Source of the DNA: Ligula intestinalis | Taxonomy: Eukaryota; Platyhelminthes; Cestoda; Diphyllobothriidea; Diphyllobothriidae | DNA length: 64,000 nucleotides | Direction of reading: 5' to 3' | Assembly: GCA_036362985.1 (NCBI GenBank) | Contig: JAYGXS010000005.1 | Span: forward strand, 50,818,394 to 50,882,393 | Shown here: one piece after another, positions 54,101 through 63,100 of the stretch | Numbering within the stretch: the stretch's first letter is position 1 | Layout of the letters: each line of letters opens with the position of its first letter | The notes under the pieces: generated by a model | Database searches by the model: none | What the model was told of the DNA's origin: nothing | The model's input: the letters and a program-made list of their open reading frames with translations, nothing else | Made by a program: the position numbers and the translations under genes

Positions 54101-57100
54101 CCATCTGGCGTTAGACGACGCGTTGACATGTGCGTTCCCCAGGGGAAAACTTGTTATGGCCAAATTGAGCCTCGGCATCGAAAATGGATTGGACAGATTT
54201 CGGCAGTTGTTTATAGACAGGGGCCTCGTAAACCATCACTCAAGTAATTCGCGACTCAACCTATTCTCACATCTCGCGAGAATTTCAATCTCATCAAATG
54301 TGAATGGGTGATCGGGTCTCCTCGAAGCAGGCACAACTTGAGAATTGGCATTGAGTGCAGTGTGGCAATGCAGAGGAATGACGCCAATCTTCAAGTTGCG
54401 TATCATTCGACAAGAACCGGTTACACATTCCAATTTTATGAAGCCGGAATTTTGGCGAGAGGTGAGAATCGTGCAGCCCGTTTAACTTTCCTAAATGATT
54501 ATTTAACCTAACGTCTTACATCTGATCATTCTTTGCAGTAAACCACGACTCCCGCTGCTATGCATTAACTTTCTGTGTTAATCCAAAAAGGCTGTTTGAT
54601 TCCATTCCTTATCAGTATAATGCAAAGACCTCAGGCGACCGATCAGCTAGGCGGTGACCTGTTGATGGTGGTGAGGAGAGGAGGAGGTCAACCCTCAGTG
54701 CATTTCATTCCTCACTATAAACAAACTGATGTGCTTAAAACTAGCGCGGGGTGCTAAAAGCCGTGGCTTGAAGGGTTGCCAACTGACGGGATAACATGGA
54801 CACCGCAGTCGGCTCAGTGTATATCTTTTTGTGGGGAGTGGTTTCCTGCAGGCTGAGAGTTGGGCACAATGGCTCCTCCCTAATGTAACCTTTACGGCGC
54901 TCCCAGGCGGGAGCCTACCTAGCGAGGTGTGCTGTTGGCACACGTTTTGAGTTTTGGCCTCGCCAGCCGCCTGTGCCCTCCCCAATTTCTAGTCTTCTTG
55001 AATTTTGTCTTCACATCGGATTCGGTGTGGGAATGGGGAAAGAGTGGGTTAGATTCCCCACGAGTCTACTTTCACTATAATCCCGCGGAGGTCACCGCGT
55101 TCGCCTCCAGCTAGCTGAAGCTCGTGGTGGACATCGTTGAAATCGACAGTCGAACTGTCAATGTAAAGACGGGCTGCGGTTGAAAAGCTATTGTGCAGTT
55201 TATTAGAACCAACAAATCCTGCTGTTATAACCGAGTGTGTTCCTGTGTCAACACTGGTTATTTCCCCAGTTACGTGTCAGGATGAGAAGGCAGAATAGGA
55301 TAGCAGGTAGTACTTTACTGTTACTATTTCTGCTTGAACATCAGCGTTTTCTTCTGTCGTCGATATCTCATCTTGGCCAACTGCACGTGTTGTCACTAGC
55401 AGCAGAATCTCGGGTCGTTGGCAGCGTCTTTAGCCACAGAGTGGCCGCCTTCAGCGGTGACAGCATACTTAAGTGCCAGTAGTCATTGCTCCCCAGTGGC
55501 TCTCAACTAGTGGCCATGCGCGCGATTGCTTACGCGCGCCTGTGTATCTGTCCTCAGCGTGACCTCCAGACAACAGCAACCCGGTCCCGGGGCAGTCTCG
55601 CTTGCGCGTGCCTCCTTCGTCCTGGCCTTATGTCCGCCCTTTGAAGGTCGCTTGTAACTGCATGAACCGGTCGTCAGTAAGGTGCCTTTGTCCTGGTATG
55701 CTCAGGATTGCCTGAGTGAGAACTCGGGTCCGGGCTATCCCAACACCTGCTATATAAGTTCGTTGTATCTTCATGCCCGGGAAACCATGCTTCAGATTGA
55801 GTGAAATTGTTCACATGCCGCAGAGACAATAAAAATCAGGCGAAAGTGACCGATTCCTTAAGGTTTTATCAGATCCTTACGTGACTGGACTGCATTCGTG
55901 CACATTATCATCCTGCTTACACATCTTAGTCTTCAAAAGTATGTACTTTTGCCTTGAATGCCCAGGCTAATGCTCATGTCGATCGGATTTTTTTATCCCG
56001 AGAGCAGCCGGACCCCGTGTTGGCAAAGCTAACCGACGCCCTGGATACCCTGCAAGCCAACGCCGTGAATCCGGCGTTTATGGTCCAACTGCTGTCTCGC
56101 CTACTGCACTTCATCGGTGCACATCTCTTTAATGAAATCATTCGGCAACCCAGACGTGTCTCACCGCAGTGGGGTCGACTGCTGCATCCCTGGGTTCACA
56201 AGCATCTCGCCGTCTGGGCGGAGGAACAAGGTCTTGGTTTAGCAGTCGACTGTTATCTGTCCCGCCTCTCCCAGGTAGGCCCACTCCCCACCCCGCCACA
56301 ACTTTCTGCAAATGCATCGGATGACATGGTCATCTTCCCACCACCCTTTCTCTCTCTCTCAATTTAGGCTGCGGATCTGATGCAGGCTAGCGTGAGCTCA
56401 GTGGAGACTCTCTACAATACCGTCGTCGATTTAGACCGTCTGAACTCCGTGCAGGTGCGCCACCTACTGGAGAGCTACAGGCCTGAATTCAAAACACCGC
56501 TCAAGCTGCCCTGTCATACCGGGTCCCCCGGGTCCACAGAGTACGCCCTGTCCCGCTCGGAGAGCATCCTGCCCCAGTGGATTGACTTCATAATCTCTGG
56601 TGTGACCCAAGTGAGTTCGGTGTTATTTTTCCTGCTTTTTTCGTTACCAACAGCGACCAAAACAACCTGTTCACCTCTGTGATGCGTACAGGTCTCGGAC
56701 CGTATTCTCGCGGAGGAGCATCTAGCTAACCAGGAAGGAAGTGGCCAGCAGGAGGTGGGTGGCTCGGAAGGCGGCTGGACTCCGGAACTTTATGAAACGC
56801 TGGAATTGCGGCTGCCTCTTCTCCTGCCCGAGGACTGTTTCCCCTCGGATGTTCCAGTGCGGAATCCCTGCCTGCCCCGGCCGATTGCAGACGAAGCTAC
56901 ACAGGACAGTGGAGGTGAGCAGAGGCCGGAGAATGATGTAAAACCGGTGGAGGTCGAGGATTTGGTCTCCTTCCTGCGCCCAGCCTTGAGCCGGACTTGG
57001 TGCCGACTGTCTATGCGGTCGCCCAGAGAGGAGGGAGTAGCTAGCATGAGTACCATGTCCTGGGCCGTCTACCTTATGCCGGACGGAGATGGCGCCGAGA

Positions 57101-60100
57101 GACCGCCCTCCACAGCAGCAGTGGTGGCGGAGGAACCCGCGCACCCGGTAAGCTTCTCTTTTCATTTCACTCCCTCAGCAATGCCTGTCGTTGCACTGTA
57201 TCCATCCACGCGGTTGCATTTAATTGGATATTTTGAGTGCAAATTCAAGTCCTGAGGTCAAAGCTTGTGGGGCGTTGATAGTTATTAAAGTAGCCTGTAT
57301 TCAAGTCAGTGATAAAAACCTGGCTTCTGCAGACCCAATACTTCATGAACGCAAATAGCACGAGGCAAAGGACTGAGATCGTTGGGGTGACTTTGCTGCC
57401 TACTGGAACAAGAACCCCATTTGTCTGGTGTTTCGGAGATATGCCCGAAGCCATCATTAGAGCCACCGTCAGGTAGCGATCTACTGAAGTGAATGAACTG
57501 CGGTGCGTCCAGTTTCTGTGAGTTGAAATTGCCTAGCTTTGAGAAGGGGGTCATGGGAGTAACAGTCGTAACACCTTGCCGTCATCCTGTTAAAGTGTGA
57601 CTACAGTGTCCACTCTCGCTCCCGATCATTTTCACTTTGACCTGCTGTCTAGCGCAGAAGAGGGAGAAGGCAGAAGAGAGTCTGCAAGTTAGCTGAAGTT
57701 CAACCTCCTGGAACGGAAGCATGCGTTTTCTCTAATAAATGAGGATTCTTGAGGCCTAGTTTTGCGCAAAATAAGCGTCATCTGCTTCTTCTGAAAACAA
57801 ATGTGTCACCTCGCTTTGGAAAAATGAGAGTAACTTAAAAGAGCCCTTGATATACACATTAAATTCTTTACATCATCCCTGGATGAGGAAGAAGAGGAGA
57901 CGATTTCTAAGACCAAAGTATATTCAGGCTGACGTTTCAAAAGCTCGCTCGCTTTCATTGTCAGAGCAAGGTGTCTGTATTCCTGTGTGCGTCAAAGGCG
58001 AATTTGTGTTTCTTCTGCTTTACGTGGTCATAGACCAAAGACAGCTTATCCTCGCGGTTGATTGCAAGCTGATGCTTATGCAATCTTGTGCCAAGACGTC
58101 TGCCCGTTTCACCGACATACCTTGCAGTGCAGTCTTGGCATGGTATGCTGTAGACCACACCTGATTGTTCTGTCAGAGGTAGCGGGTCTTTGGGCCTCAT
58201 GAGTTGCTGTCTGATGGTTGATTCCGGCCTGTGAGCCACACCAATCCCGAATGGTTTCAGGATTCTTACAGTCGCCTCTGATACATTCTTCACATAAGGG
58301 ATTGAGAGCCAGAACTTAGGGTCATCTTCTTTCCACCGCTCATGGTGGGGCTTCTTAAGAAACTTGCGTACAAAGGACTTCGGATAACCGTTGGCGTGAA
58401 ATAGGGCATGCAAGTACTTAATCTCCTCCTTTTTCCCACTTTCGTCACTGCAGTGTGTCTGAACGCGTTGCAAAAGGCTCCTAACACAACTGCGTTTGCG
58501 ACCAACGGGGTGGTTGCTTCTGAAGTGGAGAATGCGCATGGTATTGGTTGCCTTGCGGTAGACCGTTGTCCTTATCTTGCCGTCTTCCAGCTTCGTTACT
58601 TGTACGACAAGGAAGGTTAATTGATTGTTGACCTTCTCTTCCATGGTGAAATGGATGTCAGGAAAGATGGACTTCAGCAGTGCCTTGAAAGCCTGCACTT
58701 TGCTCCTTTTGATGATAACGAAAGTGTCGTCAACGTATCTGGCCCAGAACTTCGGGCCTTTGAAAAAGCAAGGGTTATAGGCCGGGCCAACGACAAGATG
58801 GCCAGACTGCTGCTAGAAAGTTGGTTCTCGACTGGCACACTAAACAGAGCCATGGACCTTCATCCCGCCTACCAAGCGCTCCGCAAAAGGCTAACATCGG
58901 CTCAGTACGGAGCAATAGGTCGGGCGGAGAGAGATAAACGGGGCCGACAGCCAGTAGCCGCGAGCAAAGAGGGTGGAAACGCTCACGAGACACAAAAACG
59001 GCTGGACATAGCTCACGACGGCGCGAGCAATTCAAACAGCCAAGAAAATCGATCGGCGCAATCGACTGACGCATGGGCGAATGGACGTTCGCATCTATCT
59101 GACGCACACAGGAATACAGACACCTTGCTCTGACAATGAAAGCGAGAGAGCTTTTGAAACGTCAGCCTGAATATACTTAGGTCTCAGAAATCGTCTCCTC
59201 TTCTTCCTCATCCGGGGATGATGTAAGGAATATTTTATCTGGACCTCGAATTTTCTCGCATATTAACATGAAATTCTCGCTGTTTCCTGCATGCCATCGA
59301 GACCGTTGCCCAATGGACGCCCCGCTGTGTCATCCTATTTAGATGTTCACTTTGATTTGGGCAAGAAGAACGAGCGATTACGGGCCCCTAAGGAGATAAT
59401 GCTCACCTCAGAATTTCGGTTGAAAGTTCGTGAGAAAGGAAATCTACTATAGACGCAAAACACCCTGAATTTTGATGAAATCGAAGACACTGCCAGATCG
59501 CGAGCACTACCCTCTTAGAAGTTGCTCGATGTTCATTCAGCATTCTCTTAAATAATTTTTTTGCTTTTTATTTCCGTGGGACCAAGTCTGTTTTTCTGTC
59601 GTGTTCAACTTTCGGACAATAGACTAGCATGCATAGAGTTCGCGTTATTGCTGCCAGGTCATGCCAAAATGACGACAGGAAAGGATTCCAATCCACAACG
59701 GAAGAGTTTGTTGTTTGATACTCACATCTGGTTACATGCTTGAAAACGTTTGCGTTTCCCCAGTTGGAGATCGGTTATCTTCATCCCCTCCCCCCCCCCC
59801 CCCCCCCCCCCCACACGTTCTTACTACATGCAATCAGCTCACTGACATTATTACTAATTCATAGAAGCACCAAATTTGTCTTCGTTTGCAGATTTCAGGG
59901 GGAAGTCTGACAAGAGTTGATGGGCATTCCGGCATTTCCTGACAGTAGGAAATCAAGTGCATTATTTTTGACACCAACATCTTTTCAAACTGCTTTCGCA
60001 GCAGGCGAAACTGAAGTTTGCCAAATGAGTGCTGTCACCCCCCTGCCCTGCCCCCTGAGGCTGAACCAAATGTGAAAGGAGGGGATTGGCCCTCCGGCAG

Positions 60101-63100
60101 GTCACGTCAATAGGAACTATCCCACTCCTCGTAGTGCATATGGCCTCGCGCTTATTTCTGAGAAGATTAAATATCCTCGTGTCCTAACCCTAACCTGGAC
60201 CTAACCTGCCTTACCCCAAACTTTTAACTTCCCATGAATTTGGCGCAAAGCCACCGGGTATTACAGACCGTCTCTGTTCTTATGCTCTGCTGATGGGCCC
60301 TATAAGCAACCTCTACTCAATTCCACGTTGTATAGCATCGCGGAGGGTAGGATTGGGAGTTAGCTAACGCATACAGAAAATACTGGCGACTGTAGAGATG
60401 GGCAACAAAATCTGCTGGGATTGAGCAGCATGCTTAAACAGCAGAAAAACGTTTGGAATCACAACCGAATGGCCTGAGAAGATAGTTGCAAAACTAGCTG
60501 CTGCCTTCTCTGCCTAGAATGCAGTCATTAGAAAGGACTTCAAAATTACCGTTTAACAGTAAGCCTGTAATTTTTGTCCGCATCGTTCTCTTGGAGAAAT
60601 TGGTTATTCTTTTCACAATACATTGCCATGCTCTGCAACCAAAAGCCATCCGGCTCTTTGGAAGTTTCGGCATATATTCTAGACAGCAAACTCCTCGAGG
60701 ATAACAGGTTACCATCAGGGCAATGGCATTATAATTATGTAGTCTTGCGTCATATCCTTTACAAAATTCTCTCTACTTATATTCCCCTGAACCGTAATCC
60801 TGGCCTTTACCCAAAGTCTGAACTATACTTAACCCAAGCCTGGCCTTTACCCAACACTTTAGCTGTTACCACGTAACACAGGAGGTCTTGTACGAAATTC
60901 CAAGAACGGAGAATATGCCTGTGTCCTAACTCATAAAAACGAAGCCTATCTGAAGCCTTAAGCGTAATCCAAAGCTAAAATAAACTCAAACTTTGTGTTT
61001 ACCCAACACCGTAACGGTAACCTGGATTTTCCTTGCATTGCACACAAAACCATCTGGTATTACGGGTGGTTTCGGTTTCCCTGCCCGGTCGATGGGCCAT
61101 ATGAGTAACACATACACGCTTACCGGTTGTAGTATACAAAGTAGCATCGCAGGGAATATAAGTGTGAGTTAGCTAACGCACCCCGAATGCATTGGGTTTA
61201 CAGATTGCCTATTTACTATACTAATAGTGAGGGCAAAAGGGAGAAAAAGTAAGAATTATAAAAACAATGCATTATTGAAGCTCGAATTATGTCCTCTTGG
61301 TTGTTTAGGCTGACCGTGACTTTGTCTGAGACGGAACAGGTCTTTAAATTTTACTCATTCAAAAAACTTGTAGCTTTTATGACAAAATAGTCTGATAAAT
61401 GATACGAATGAAGTAAAGTTCGGCAACATGAAATCATACTTTCAAGCGATTACAGATGATTAACTGAGTAACAAATGCGGCAAGCGATCTCTTACCTAAA
61501 AAACGTCTCCGAGGCTGCCGGCCGCCTTCTCGCACCACTTGGAGTGGGAGTCGCACACAGGCCGGAAGTAACCATAAGGCTTCATATAATGAAAACTGAA
61601 AGACCCACTGCCACTGCAAGAAACATCTGGAGTCGTCTACAGGATCTGGTGCATTTGCGGGCAAAGCAACTACGTCGGAGAAACTGGCAGGTTTCTCAAT
61701 ACGCGAATTGTCGAACATGCGGCAGCATTGCGGCGAAATGTTACCGATTCTCAAGTTGCGGCTCATTCGACGAGAGCCGGCCGCACATTCGAATTTGATG
61801 AGGCTGAAATTCTCGCAAGAGGTGACAATCGAGTGAGCCAGGAACTACTTTTATCATGATTCATGGGTCCCCGATCCATAAACAAGTGCAGTGATTTGCC
61901 CAATCCATATTCGGTGCTGAGACTCAATTTGGCCAAAGCAAGTCGCCGCTTGGGGAACGGACTGGCCACCGCCTCATCCTATACCAGTACCTGGCCAAGC
62001 AATCATCACGCCCGGGTCCACCATGTCTGATGAAAGGTTAGCAGGTCAGAGCCCGCACGCCGTTCAGCAGACCACAAACACTCAAAAAGGCAATCACAGT
62101 TAATTGTTGTTGTAGTTTTGCAGTAATTATTGTATCCTATGAATACTGAAAACTCCTGTGCATAAGCTTCCCTATCTGCTATTGTTCTCTGACTATGTCT
62201 CTGATGAGGAATCCGCAGCGGATATCGAAACGTCGGGCGAATAAAAGTATTGACCCAGCGATCGAGTCCTCATCTTTTTAAGAGACTTTATCTTATCCCA
62301 GTAAATTCCAATGTATTCCATATTCCAACCAATCGGCTAAATGTCACTGAACCGAAGGTAACAACCAGGATGCATCAATTTTTTAGATTCTGATTTTCCA
62401 ATGATGCGTGCAACCCGTTTCTGCAACTGTTTCCTGCTCATGTCTCTGATGATAAATCCGCGACTAATGACGAAACGTCAGGCGAATAAATATATTGTCC
62501 CAGCGATCGAGTATTATTCTTCTCCGATACGTGCAACCGTTCATTTTTCTAGACTGCCGCGTATTTGCATGCTTCCATATGGTTAGTTGTTTGTGCCCAA
62601 TTTCGGAGTAGGTCGGTAGTTGAAGGAAGTCCTTGTTACGCCTTTCGTCTCCCTTCCGCCCCTCGTGGGGCGTCTGCCCACGTGTGAGGTAAATATGTTG
62701 GCAATATGACTCCCGCTGACTGAATGGACTCCTGACACAGTCAGGCTGCTTTCACCTGTCTCCTGTCATCTGGTTATTGCCGCGCGAGCCTTCCAACCAG
62801 ATAGGCGGTGTGCGTCGCCACCTGTTGGTTCAGGGGCTCTACCACCGCGCTGCCGGATAGAGTCGGTGTTCCCGCATACGTTGATTAATCCAATCCACTA
62901 ACATCATCCATAGCTTCATTGTAGCGGGCGGACAACAGGTGTCTTCCACATGCTTACATTTGAGGTTTTATGACATAAAGGGTTTCCCAGTTAATTTCTT
63001 GCAGCGCCCTCCCCTCTCTGGACTTCTAAACCCTGCCAGCGCACTCCTTTATATCACATAGTTGAACTTGAAACATATGCTTCAGGCCACTTTACTTCAC

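Larger units (their letters stand above)
50251..55965 (+). other. afadin intron (5.7 kb)
   Basis: It contains an inverted pair of PLE 3' ends (53.87-54.51 kb), R2 copy 3 (54640-55080) and a possible LTR-like region (55.2-55.85 kb). 50480-51200 is GC-rich and ends with AATAAACC and AACCTGGGATTCGA, loosely like an LTR end with primer-binding site, unproven. 51200-53860 shows nothing recognised. Confidence 0.72.
57860..59275. mobile_element. fold-back Penelope-like element: two 3' ends head to head
   Basis: Left terminus (CATCATCCCTGGATGAGGAAG) and right terminus (TCATCCGGGGATGATGTAAGG) form inverted repeats of about 130 bp. The minus-strand part carries RT and GIY-YIG (57961-58790). The plus-strand part (58760-59133) carries only the nuclease C-terminus. 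Both arms end in [10 protein letters not shown] followed by a hammerhead-like motif. The 28.65-29.37 kb element is a shorter relative. Confidence 0.88.

Noticed and set aside
60183..60206. CCTAACCCTAACC resembling TTAGGG telomeric repeats
   Set aside because: Only two units, within a dispersed repeat; not a telomere tract.
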